Positions 1 to 5,431 of a stretch of DNA of 5,543 nt are shown here, one piece after another. This DNA comes from Clostridia bacterium (lineage in GTDB: Bacteria > Bacillota > Clostridia > Christensenellales > Borkfalkiaceae): contig JAFTHR010000218.1 of NCBI GenBank assembly GCA_017457345.1, forward strand, positions 1-5,543. Reading direction: 5' to 3'. Each line of letters opens with the position of its first letter. The first letter of the stretch is position 1. Below the pieces are notes generated by a model. That model did not search any database, was not told the origin of the DNA, and saw only the letters and a program-made list of their open reading frames with translations. A program made the position numbers and the translations under genes.

Positions 1-7
1 TATAAAA

Positions 8-36
8 ATTATAACAAACCGATAAAAAATTGTAAA
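8..36 (-). promoter_or_regulatory. Sigma-A promoter reading leftward out of the window
   Basis: On the minus strand a -35 box TTTACA (31-36, 5 of 6 matches to TTGACA) is followed by exactly 17 bases and a perfect -10 box TATAAT (8-13). The three bases before the -10 are TGT, which gives an extended -10 (TGnTATAAT). Transcription would start at about position 1, so the gene it serves lies beyond the left edge and is not visible. This implies that the next gene downstream of tyrA has its own transcription start. The identification is by consensus match only. Confidence 0.65.
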
Positions 37-58
37 CTTATTTTTAAGCATTTTACAA
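22..58 (-). terminator. Possible weak intrinsic terminator after tyrA
   Basis: Downstream of the tyrA stop, TTGTAAA (30-36) can pair with TTTACAA (52-58). Inside it, CTTA (37-40) pairs with TAAG (45-48), leaving a TTTT loop and a three-base bulge at 49-51. On the minus strand the hairpin is followed by TTTTTTAT (complement of 22-29). The shape fits a rho-independent terminator, but the stem has little GC and is weak. Its 3' arm is also the -35 box of the leftward promoter, so the symmetry could instead be an operator. Confidence 0.35.
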
Positions 59-83
59 AAATAAATTATTTTTTTACAAAAAT
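51..83. repeat. 12-bp direct repeat flanking an AT dyad
   Basis: TTTTACAAAAAT occurs identically at 51-62 and 72-83, a centre-to-centre distance of 21 bp or about two helical turns. Between and partly overlapping the copies, AAAAATAA (57-64) and TTATTTTT (66-73) form a perfect dyad around position 65. The block lies between the tyrA stop and the leftward promoter, 15 bp upstream of its -35 box. It could be an operator pair, an UP-like element, or chance in very AT-rich DNA. Confidence 0.5.
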
Positions 84-90
84 CGACCGT

Positions 91-924
91 TTATTCCTTT
101 TTTCGCGCCAAGCGCACTTCCCCTTCACGGATTAAACGCCCTTCTTTGAGCGCGGCGGCAAGTTCTTCGGCGTCACCGTTTTCAAGCGCTATTTTATATC
201 TTTCCAAATGGAAAATTAAACCGCTCAGTTCGTTTAAAACGTTTTCGCGGTTGAATAAGTACAAATCCGTCCAAATCCGCTCGTCTACGCCGGCAATACG
301 CGTCATATCCTGAAAACTACCGCCTGTAAATCCTTCGCAACCGTGGACTTCTTCACTTTTTACGTATGCGTTCGAAACGATATGGGCAAGTTGAGAAGTA
401 AGCGCGATTTTTCGATCGTGCTCGTCTGCCGTGCAGCAGACGATTTTTCCAAACCCAAGTGCCGTGGAAAGTTCGGTTGCCTGTTCGATTGCACTTTGTT
501 GCGTTTGATCGCAAACGGTGATAATCAAGTTCGCGCCTTGGAATAAATCCTTTGCAGCGTTTTGTATTCCCGAACGCTCTTTCCCTGCCATAGGATGCAA
601 GCCGATATAGCGGTAATTCCGCTCTTTACAATATACAGCACGTTCCATCGCGCCTTTCACACCGCAAATATCCGCAACGAGTGCGTTTTCTTTAAAACGT
701 GCGCTACATAAAAACGCCATTGTATCACGCGGCGGCAGGGCGATAATCACTATACCGTAATCTTGCAGTACTTGCACTTCCCCGTCGATATATCCTTGCG
801 ATTTCGCATATTCAACCGTATTCTTTTGAATATCGTAGCCGTCTACGGCGTAGCCTGCGGATTTTAACCCCGCGCAGATAGAGCCGCCGATAATCCCAAG
901 CCCGATAACCGCAATCTTTTCCAT
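91..924 (-). CDS. tyrA: Prephenate dehydrogenase
   Basis: This enzyme oxidatively decarboxylates prephenate to 4-hydroxyphenylpyruvate with NAD(P)+, a late step of tyrosine synthesis in the cytoplasm. Visible signatures are an N-terminal Rossmann glycine motif GLGIIGGS (residues 8-15), a VADICGVKG segment (83-91) matching the family's TD.GSVKG region, HPMAGKE (110-116) whose histidine is the likely catalytic one, SQLAHIVSNAY (177-187), and GFTGGSFQDMTRIAG (198-212), which helps form the prephenate pocket. At 277 residues it holds only the NAD-binding and helical dimerisation domains. It lacks the C-terminal ACT domain found in some Firmicute TyrA proteins, so feedback control by tyrosine through ACT is not expected. 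The ATG start is supported by GGGAG seven bases upstream, and the gene begins 17 nt after malQ. It is apparently the last gene of the operon. An arogenate preference cannot be excluded from sequence alone. Confidence 0.93.
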   Translation of the reverse strand: MEKIAVIGLGIIGGSICAGLKSAGYAVDGYDIQKNTVEYAKSQGYIDGEVQVLQDYGIVIIALPPRDTMAFLCSARFKENALVADICGVKGAMERAVYCKERNYRYIGLHPMAGKERSGIQNAAKDLFQGANLIITVCDQTQQSAIEQATELSTALGFGKIVCCTADEHDRKIALTSQLAHIVSNAYVKSEEVHGCEGFTGGSFQDMTRIAGVDERIWTDLYLFNRENVLNELSGLIFHLERYKIALENGDAEELAAALKEGRLIREGEVRLARKKE

Positions 925-941
925 ACTTTTTCTCCCGTAAA

Positions 942-2453
942 TTAACGATGGTATTTCTTTGCCAACGAACGCGCAAAACGAGCCACGTCTCCCTTAAAGT
1001 CCGCTTTTATAAAGCGGAACGTCCAGTTCCCGCCTGCCGTTGAAGGCTCGTTTATTCGGCTTTCCGCACCGTAGCAAAGCAAATCTTGCATAGGCACGAC
1101 CACCAGATTCGCCTTGGATGCATAGAGCAAACGAAGGGTGCTTTGGCATACTTCCACAGGCGTATTTCTACCACAGTACACGCCTGCAAAAGAGCATTCG
1201 CGAAGCAAACAATGCACGTACGTTTCGTAGTCTTCGTGGCTCAATTCTTCTAAATAACCGCGCAACGGCATATTATCGTGCGTGCCGGAATAAGCAACGC
1301 AATTTTCGCCGTAATTCGAAGGCAGGTGATCGTTTTGGGGATTGCCGTCGAACGCGAACTCCAAAACCTTCATCCCCGGATAACCAACCTTTTTCATCAT
1401 CTCGCGCACGCTATCGTCTATCATTCCCAAATCTTCCGCAACGATCGCCGCGCCTTTTAAGTCGGTAAACAACTCGTCGCTTGGACCTTGCATCCATTCG
1501 CCTACTTTCGCCGTATCCGAATCGCTCGGCACGGCGTAGAATCGATCAAAGCCACGGAAATGGTCGATACGGACGATATCAAACAGCGAAAGGGCGTAAG
1601 CAATTCGATCTTTCCACCAAGAATAGTTGCTTTCTTTCATCTTCGCCCAGTCGTACACGGGATTGCCCCAAAGTTGCCCGTCATCCGAGAAAGCATCCGG
1701 CGGAACGCCTGCTTTTAAAGAAGGTTTCCCGTCTTCGCCCACCAAAAACATTTCTTTGCGATATTTCCAATTTTCAACGCTATCCGCCGAAAGGTAGATG
1801 GGCATATCCCCCATGATGGAAATACCTTTTTTATTTGCATACGCTTTTAAGCGTTGCCATTGCTTTAAGAAAATAAATTGCGTGAACTGCCAAAAAAGCA
1901 CCTCTTCTTCATTTTCTTCTACAAATTTGGCAACTTTTTCTTCGTCGTATTCCGCAAACTCTCCCCATTCTTCCCAAGAGCGATAATCGTTTTTCACTTT
2001 CAACGTCATAAATACCGCAAAATCGAAATACTTTCCTTCGGTTAAAAAGGCTTGCCATTCGGCGTTTTCTTTATCCAAGCGGTAGAACGCTTTTTTGAGT
2101 ACTGCCGCTTTATGCGTGAATAATTTTCCATAATCCACGCGGCGCCGATCGTTGCCCCAGTCGATATACTGATAATCGGTTTTTGAAAGCAATTTTGCCT
2201 TTTCCAAAGCCTCGAAATCGATAAAATAATAGTTAAGCGCGTCTGCCGAGCACGATTGATAAGGACTATCCCCATAGCCCGTGGGTAAAAGCGGTAATAC
2301 CTGCCATACTTTCGCGCCGCATTTGCATAAATAATCTACAAACCGATAGGCGCTTTTTCCTAAATCCCCAATGCCGTATTTCGAAGGCAACGAAGAAATG
2401 GGCATCAGCACCCCGGATTTTCGATTTACGTTCTTTGTTTTCGTTTTACTCAT
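942..2453 (-). CDS. malQ: 4-alpha-glucanotransferase (amylomaltase, GH77)
   Basis: This cytoplasmic enzyme moves alpha-1,4-glucan segments between maltodextrins and releases glucose, in maltose, maltodextrin or glycogen use. At 503 residues it has the usual length of the compact bacterial GH77 class. Family motifs appear in order: GVLMPISSLPSKYGIGDLG (14-32), WQVLPLLPTGYGDSPYQS (50-67), GDMPIY (215-220), GVPPDAFSDDGQLWGNPVYDW (249-269), then the catalytic set. By family comparison these are nucleophile D297 in RIDHFRGF, acid/base E340 in VAEDLG and transition-state stabiliser D393 in GTHDN. The C-terminal region includes NEPSTAGGNWTFR, also typical. Nothing catalytic is missing. The ATG start has AAAGGA five bases before it, with the SD next to the TAA of the preceding ORF, leaving 9 nt between genes. 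The lysine/asparagine-rich first ten residues look like a non-conserved extension. Its functional link to the sporulation and division genes upstream is unclear. Confidence 0.96.
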   Translation of the reverse strand: MSKTKTKNVNRKSGVLMPISSLPSKYGIGDLGKSAYRFVDYLCKCGAKVWQVLPLLPTGYGDSPYQSCSADALNYYFIDFEALEKAKLLSKTDYQYIDWGNDRRRVDYGKLFTHKAAVLKKAFYRLDKENAEWQAFLTEGKYFDFAVFMTLKVKNDYRSWEEWGEFAEYDEEKVAKFVEENEEEVLFWQFTQFIFLKQWQRLKAYANKKGISIMGDMPIYLSADSVENWKYRKEMFLVGEDGKPSLKAGVPPDAFSDDGQLWGNPVYDWAKMKESNYSWWKDRIAYALSLFDIVRIDHFRGFDRFYAVPSDSDTAKVGEWMQGPSDELFTDLKGAAIVAEDLGMIDDSVREMMKKVGYPGMKVLEFAFDGNPQNDHLPSNYGENCVAYSGTHDNMPLRGYLEELSHEDYETYVHCLLRECSFAGVYCGRNTPVEVCQSTLRLLYASKANLVVVPMQDLLCYGAESRINEPSTAGGNWTFRFIKADFKGDVARFARSLAKKYHR

Positions 2454-2462
2454 AATTATCCT

Positions 2463-2813
2463 TTATTGCACGGAAAGTAAATTTTTCCGCATATTTTCTA
2501 ACATTTTTCTTTCAAAAATCTCCACGCCTTTGATCGTGCTAAGCGGTTCGTTTTTTGCTTGATCTAGCATAGCCAAGCCCTTTTCTTTCCCTTCGCTTAA
2601 AATGCAATACGCCGCTCGAATCCGCAAAGACGCTTCTTTTTCAAACTCTTTTTCAACGATTGCAAAGCAGTTGTTTGCACGCTCCAAATCGCCGTTTATC
2701 GAGTGCATAAACACGAGTTCAAACGCCAACTCCTTTCGCTCGTTTTCGGTTAAATACTCGCTAGAAACGGCTAAACGATTTAAAGCGTCTGCCGCACCGT
2801 CGAAATCCTGCAC
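2463..2813 (-). CDS. Helical-repeat (TPR-like) ORF, probable detached C-terminal domain of the M50 protein
   Basis: This stretch of 116 codons opens with GTG and has no assignable Shine-Dalgarno. Its only upstream context is the TGA of the M50 gene, three bases away. It lies in the same reading frame as that gene, so a single TGA is all that separates them. The translation is entirely helical with TPR-like spacing: DFDGAADALNRLA, then FELVFMHSINGDLERANNCFAIVEK, then RIRAAYCILSEGKEKGLAMLDQA. From memory, clostridial M50-like proteins often continue past the protease core into just such a segment (of the type Y-DRGDYEKAAE-L--L), which fits this ORF without a gap. I therefore think it is the tail of the upstream protein, read either through the TGA, by reinitiation at GTG, or not at all. 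No second stop or frameshift is present, and its TAA abuts the malQ SD. Independent function is unproven. Confidence 0.6.
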   Translation of the reverse strand: MQDFDGAADALNRLAVSSEYLTENERKELAFELVFMHSINGDLERANNCFAIVEKEFEKEASLRIRAAYCILSEGKEKGLAMLDQAKNEPLSTIKGVEIFERKMLENMRKNLLSVQ

Positions 2814-2819
2814 GTCTCA
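2811..2819 (-). other. In-frame TGA splitting the M50/helical-repeat reading frame
   Basis: On the minus strand the M50 frame ends ...TAT GCG TGA and continues, in the same frame, GAC GTG CAG GAT. The TGA occupies 2817-2819, GAC 2814-2816 and the GTG annotated as the next start 2811-2813. Replacing the TGA by a sense codon would give one 358-codon protein. Changes from CGA, GGA, AGA, TGG, TGT, TGC, TTA or TCA to TGA each need only one base. No SD precedes the GTG. Confidence 0.7.
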
Positions 2820-3542
2820 CGCATACCGATAGCGTAAATCAAGCATCACCGCGTAAATCGGCTCGTCCTCGCAAAGCACGGGCAGATTAAAATACAAATC
2901 GCGGTCAATTTCCCCGTATGTTTTTCCTTCGCTTAAAAACCCGTAGATTTCCATAGCGGAAAGCATAGTTTTTTCGGCGTCCTTTTCGTTGTACAAGCCT
3001 AACGCCACCGCAGTATCCGTTTTCCCAGACGCATATTCAAACGGGACTACGTTGAGCAGGAATAAATACCCTGCATACGGCAAAACACCGAGCGAAAAAT
3101 AAGAAATTGCAGGCACGGCGCTAAAAAACGCCACGCAAAAAGCGCAAATAATAAACAAGTATATCGCGCTAAATATAAGCCCGCCTACGGTATATAAGAT
3201 TACCCGTTTTTGCATATTCCCACTTGCGTTTGGAAGGGCTTGCGTTTGTTCGGCTTCAAAAGGCGATGCAAGCGAAAAGGTTAATTTTCCCTTTTTTCTA
3301 TGAAAACGAAAAATAAAGAATTTTGCGTATGCAATACTCATATTTTGGCTTTTTGCAAACAAAATATGCCCTAATTCGTGAATCGTGGGGGTGAGTATGC
3401 AGGATACGGCAAAGCCGATTACCGACATCAACGCATAAAAATCCTGCGCCTTTAAAAATGGCAGCACGAAAACGAGCACTTGTCCGCCTAAAAAGCAAAA
3501 CAAGAGCAACCATGCGTAAATCGGTGCTAACTTCCGTTTCAT
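2817..3542 (-). CDS. M50-like membrane zinc metalloprotease (protease core)
   Basis: This is a predicted integral membrane protein of 241 residues with a site-2-protease-like core. A hydrophobic segment at about 8-30 is followed by a second at about 38-62 that carries the zinc motif HELGH (H55, E56, H59) within TPTIHELGHILFA. Further membrane segments lie at about 114-140 and 145-168, with GGLIFSAIY (120-128) where M50 proteins have a conserved glycine turn. The third zinc ligand is probably D176 in the segment NVVPFEYASGKTD (164-176), a variant of the classical N-x-x-P...LDG motif. M50 enzymes cut substrates inside or near the membrane, but no substrate can be named. A strong SD (AAGGAG, five bases from ATG) fuses with the TAA of the preceding phosphatase gene, 9 nt apart. 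The C-terminus ends abruptly at a TGA after RYRYA and the frame continues for another 116 codons, so this product is probably truncated relative to its family. Confidence 0.82.
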   Translation of the reverse strand: MKRKLAPIYAWLLLFCFLGGQVLVFVLPFLKAQDFYALMSVIGFAVSCILTPTIHELGHILFAKSQNMSIAYAKFFIFRFHRKKGKLTFSLASPFEAEQTQALPNASGNMQKRVILYTVGGLIFSAIYLFIICAFCVAFFSAVPAISYFSLGVLPYAGYLFLLNVVPFEYASGKTDTAVALGLYNEKDAEKTMLSAMEIYGFLSEGKTYGEIDRDLYFNLPVLCEDEPIYAVMLDLRYRYA

Positions 3543-3551
3543 CCTATCTCC

Positions 3552-4412
3552 TTATAGCAATCCTTTCGTGATTGCATATCCTTCTAAATTATCTCGATCG
3601 CTTACCGTTAATCCGCTAAACCCGTACCGTTTTACAATCTCTAAAAGCACCACCGCGCCACCGAGCAACACGTCTGCCCGTTTCTCGTCTACACACGGAT
3701 GGCGCGCAATCTCTTCTACCGAACTATTTGCGAGCCTTTCCACGGCTTTTTCTAAATCGGTAAGCGAAAGTTTCGTGCCCGTCACTTTTTCTCCGTCGTA
3801 TTTAGGTAAATCCAAATACAAAGCGGCGAGCGTGGTTGCCGTGCCGCCCACGGCGTACATCTCATATCCCAAAGGGATATCCCCGTATTCTTTTACCGTT
3901 TCCGCGCAAACGTGCGTTAGTTTCGGCAAATCTCTGCCGCAGGTATCCTTTAAGCGAACAACGCCGATATTTAAACTCTTTTTATAGAGTATTTCTTGTT
4001 CGTTTTTAACGATTACTTCGGTACTCGCACCACCGACGTCGATCAAGCCGCCTCGCCCCGTGCCAAGCGCGCCCAAAACACCGATTTCCGCCTCTTTTTC
4101 GCCCGAAATCACTTCTACCGACAAACCGCAAAGCGCCTTTACTTTTTCGGTAAAATCCGCCCCGTTTTCCGCGCTACGAACGGCGGCGGTTGCAAAGGCG
4201 TACACGGAAAATATCCCTTCGCTTATCGCTTGAGCGTAAAACTCTGCAACGGCGTTTGCCGTTCGGTCAATCGCTTGCCGACTTAAACGCGCGCTAAAGG
4301 AAATTCCTTCGCCAAGGCGAGTTGTTTTTAACCGTTTATATAAAACTTTTCCGTCCGCCACGGTCATTAGGCGAACGGAATTAGAGCCGATATCAATTAC
4401 GGCGTGTTTCAT
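3552..4412 (-). CDS. Ppx/GppA-family phosphatase (exopolyphosphatase or pppGpp phosphohydrolase)
   Basis: This is a member of the ASKHA (actin/Hsp70-like) phosphatase family that hydrolyses inorganic polyphosphate from its ends or converts pppGpp to ppGpp. Family motifs appear in order: phosphate-1 loop DIGSNSVRLM (7-16), YAFATAAVRSAENG (71-84), ISGEKEAEIG (102-111), which contains the family's catalytic glutamate region, phosphate-2 loop LIDVGGASTEV (123-133), and the adenosine-like loop AVGGTATTLA near 188. At 286 residues it consists only of the two ASKHA lobes. It lacks the C-terminal HD-like domains of the roughly 500-residue E. coli Ppx and GppA, as is common for the short form in Gram-positive bacteria and actinobacteria. 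Sequence does not decide between polyphosphate and pppGpp. Start: ATG with AAGGAG five bases upstream, 9 nt after divIC. A stress or polyphosphate link to division is possible but inferred from position only. Confidence 0.92.
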   Translation of the reverse strand: MKHAVIDIGSNSVRLMTVADGKVLYKRLKTTRLGEGISFSARLSRQAIDRTANAVAEFYAQAISEGIFSVYAFATAAVRSAENGADFTEKVKALCGLSVEVISGEKEAEIGVLGALGTGRGGLIDVGGASTEVIVKNEQEILYKKSLNIGVVRLKDTCGRDLPKLTHVCAETVKEYGDIPLGYEMYAVGGTATTLAALYLDLPKYDGEKVTGTKLSLTDLEKAVERLANSSVEEIARHPCVDEKRADVLLGGAVVLLEIVKRYGFSGLTVSDRDNLEGYAITKGLL

Positions 4413-4421
4413 CTTTTCTCC

Positions 4422-4679
4422 TTAAGGGTTTTCAAGCAAGCCGAGGCGAATGGATTCTAAGAATTTATAAACGTCTGATTCATAATACTCTAAATCGTGT
4501 TCACCCTTTTCGATCGACTCTTGATACTGAGTAATTTGTTCTTTCGTATCTTCAATACGATTATTGAGCACGTTGATGCGAATCGTTTGGTAAATAATAA
4601 CGCCAAGCAGGAAAATGAATAATAAAGTGCCTGCTACGACAGCCGCCGTGATGACTCTTCTCAATTTCTCCTGTGTCAT
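4422..4679 (-). CDS. divIC: Septum formation initiator, DivIC/FtsB-like
   Basis: This is a small bitopic membrane protein of the divisome. DivIC works with FtsL and DivIB to license septal peptidoglycan synthesis. The 85-residue protein has a short basic cytoplasmic start (MTQEKLRR), one transmembrane helix at about 9-31, and a helical heptad-type region from about 32 to 62 (NVLNNRIEDTKEQITQYQES) predicted to form a coiled coil. A conserved-looking C-terminal motif follows (EYYESDVYKFLESIRLGLLENP region, 64-85) that resembles the E-Y-x-E-K-x-A-R-E-x-L-G-L segment of the family. It is shorter than B. subtilis DivIC (about 125 residues). The position directly after yabQ is the diagnostic context. 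Its ATG overlaps the yabQ stop as ATGA, and a good SD (GAGGTGA) lies seven bases upstream. A sigma-A-like promoter inside yabQ (4820-4848) could supply vegetative expression. Confidence 0.87.
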   Translation of the reverse strand: MTQEKLRRVITAAVVAGTLLFIFLLGVIIYQTIRINVLNNRIEDTKEQITQYQESIEKGEHDLEYYESDVYKFLESIRLGLLENP

Positions 4680-5134
4680 TTTTTCTTCACCTCTTTTGCT
4701 TTGGCGGAAAGTTTTTTCTTATTCCGCTCAATTTTTTTCCTAGTTCTTTTTTCTTTTGCCTTAATTTTACGTTTTAAGAAAAAGGCATAAAAAGGGTCGT
4801 AGACCTTTTTAATAATCACATTATAGCACACATTCTTAAAAAAATCAACTGTTCTATGCCAACTTTTTAAATATAAAAAGACGCCGAACAAAATCCCGCC
4901 GTACATATATAGCCGCACGCTTGGAAAATAAAAGAGCGTGGAAAGCGCCGTAAAACCAAAGGCAAAGGCGATAAATAACGCAATTTGCACGGCAGATTTC
5001 ACGTAAACGCCAAACCTTTTATATAATTTTGTTCCCCCACCGCATTCCCAAACGATCAAATCGTACAAAAGCGCGCAAGCCGTGCCGTAGAGAAAACAAA
5101 GACAAAAAACGGTGAATTGATTTGCCGTATCCAT
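4676..5134 (-). CDS. yabQ: Spore cortex biosynthesis protein YabQ
   Basis: YabQ is a sporulation membrane protein required for normal spore cortex in B. subtilis, where it is made in the mother cell and found in the membrane around the forespore. The 152-residue product has three to four hydrophobic segments (about 6-27, 43-66, 74-92 and a weaker one near 99-120) and ends in a strongly basic tail (KRKIKAKEKRTRKK and onward, residues 121-152). The opening (QFTVFCLCFLYGTACALLYDLI, with G17 and the LLYD at 22-25) is the best-conserved part of the family. Its location between YabP and DivIC homologues supports the call. The SD is a weak AGGG ten bases before ATG, sitting in a hairpin that also contains the yabP stop codon, which suggests translational coupling. 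The 3' end overlaps divIC by four bases. A promoter for downstream genes is embedded at 4820-4848. Confidence 0.9.
   Translation of the reverse strand: MDTANQFTVFCLCFLYGTACALLYDLIVWECGGGTKLYKRFGVYVKSAVQIALFIAFAFGFTALSTLFYFPSVRLYMYGGILFGVFLYLKSWHRTVDFFKNVCYNVIIKKVYDPFYAFFLKRKIKAKEKRTRKKIERNKKKLSAKAKEVKKK
4820..4848 (-). promoter_or_regulatory. Internal sigma-A-like promoter inside yabQ, upstream of divIC
   Basis: On the minus strand TTGATT (4843-4848) is followed by a 17-base spacer and a perfect TATAAT (4820-4825). The bases TGC directly before the -10 make it an extended -10. Transcription would start near 4813, about 133 bases ahead of the divIC ATG. It would allow division and metabolic genes to be transcribed in vegetative cells without yabP-yabQ. 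The match is by consensus inside coding DNA, which is locally AT-rich. Confidence 0.55.
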
Positions 5135-5150
5135 AGGGAATACGCCCTAT
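5133..5150 (-). promoter_or_regulatory. Hairpin over the yabP stop and yabQ ribosome binding site
   Basis: Minus-strand RNA can form ATAGGG - CGUAUU loop - CCCUAU, a perfect 6-bp stem. The 5' arm contains the yabP UAG stop and the AGGG that is the only SD candidate of yabQ. The 3' arm ends in the AU of the yabQ start codon. Ribosomes terminating on yabP would open it, so this would tie yabQ translation to yabP translation. The symmetry is directly visible; the regulatory role is inferred. Confidence 0.5.
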
Positions 5151-5395
5151 TTGAACAGTTTTGCGGCGAACGATTTTCCGCCGTATGAAACGCCCGTAAT
5201 TTCCCCTTCCGCACAAAAATTACCGTCCGATTTTGAAAAGACGATAATTTTTAAACCGCTCCCCGCCACGTATAACTTCTTCCCGCCCACGGAGAGCGTG
5301 AGTTTGGTTTCCGAAAAGGCTAAAACGGCGTCTATACCCGTTGCCGTAATCTTCTTTTGTTGGTCGATTGTTAAGGTATGATTGACAGTTTGCAT
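5147..5395 (-). CDS. yabP: Sporulation protein YabP
   Basis: YabP is a small sporulation protein (YabP/YqfC family) made under sigma-E in the B. subtilis mother cell; its biochemical role is not established. The 82-residue product follows the family layout of a compact all-beta domain: HTLTIDQQKKITATGIDAV (6-24) matches the family opening H-L-x-x-N/Q-R-x-x-L-T-V-T-G-V, then short beta-prone stretches KLTLSV, KKLYVAG and LKIIVFS, then CAEGEITGVSYG (61-72), which matches the E-G-x-I-x-x-x-x-Y close. B. subtilis YabP is about 100 residues. An in-frame TAA two codons upstream leaves this ATG as the only possible upstream start. There is no Shine-Dalgarno, and a TATAAT-like -10 ends five bases before the ATG, so the transcript may be leaderless. 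It is the first gene of the operon, and its stop overlaps the yabQ SD hairpin. Confidence 0.87.
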   Translation of the reverse strand: MQTVNHTLTIDQQKKITATGIDAVLAFSETKLTLSVGGKKLYVAGSGLKIIVFSKSDGNFCAEGEITGVSYGGKSFAAKLFK

Positions 5396-5400
5396 ACGGT

Positions 5401-5429
5401 ATTATATTCTGTTTTTTTGCAAGTTATGT
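5401..5429 (-). promoter_or_regulatory. Promoter of the yabP operon, possibly sigma-E type
   Basis: On the minus strand AATATAAT (5401-5408) lies just before yabP. It matches 6 of 8 positions of the sigma-E -10 consensus CATACAAT and also contains TATAAT. Fourteen bases upstream is ACATAAC (5423-5429), whose CATA core resembles the sigma-E -35 element. No sigma-A -35 hexamer is found at 16-18 bases, and there is no extended -10. Sigma-E control is known for yabP in B. subtilis. The predicted start of transcription falls at or next to the ATG. Confidence 0.45.
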
Positions 5430-5431
5430 CT

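Noticed and set aside
343..546. Plus-strand open frame of 67 codons within tyrA
   Set aside because: It lies wholly opposite tyrA, lacks a Shine-Dalgarno and domain-like features, and is a shadow of the coding strand.
1118..1986. Several plus-strand open frames of 60-116 codons opposite malQ
   Set aside because: Arginine/serine-rich translations typical of antisense shadows. malQ on the minus strand has every catalytic motif intact across this region.
2817..2819. TGA read as selenocysteine or as a reassigned codon
   Set aside because: No obvious stem-loop of SECIS type follows, the protein is not a redox family, and TGA works as a normal stop for yabQ. A point mutation, sequence error or simple readthrough are easier explanations.
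3568..4286. Two plus-strand open frames (139 and 96 codons) opposite the Ppx/GppA gene
   Set aside because: The opposite strand encodes an intact ASKHA phosphatase with all motifs. The plus-strand products are compositionally odd and have no RBS.
5019..5216. Minus-strand 65-codon frame spanning the yabP-yabQ junction
   Set aside because: It is an out-of-frame overlap of two well-supported family members and has no independent support.
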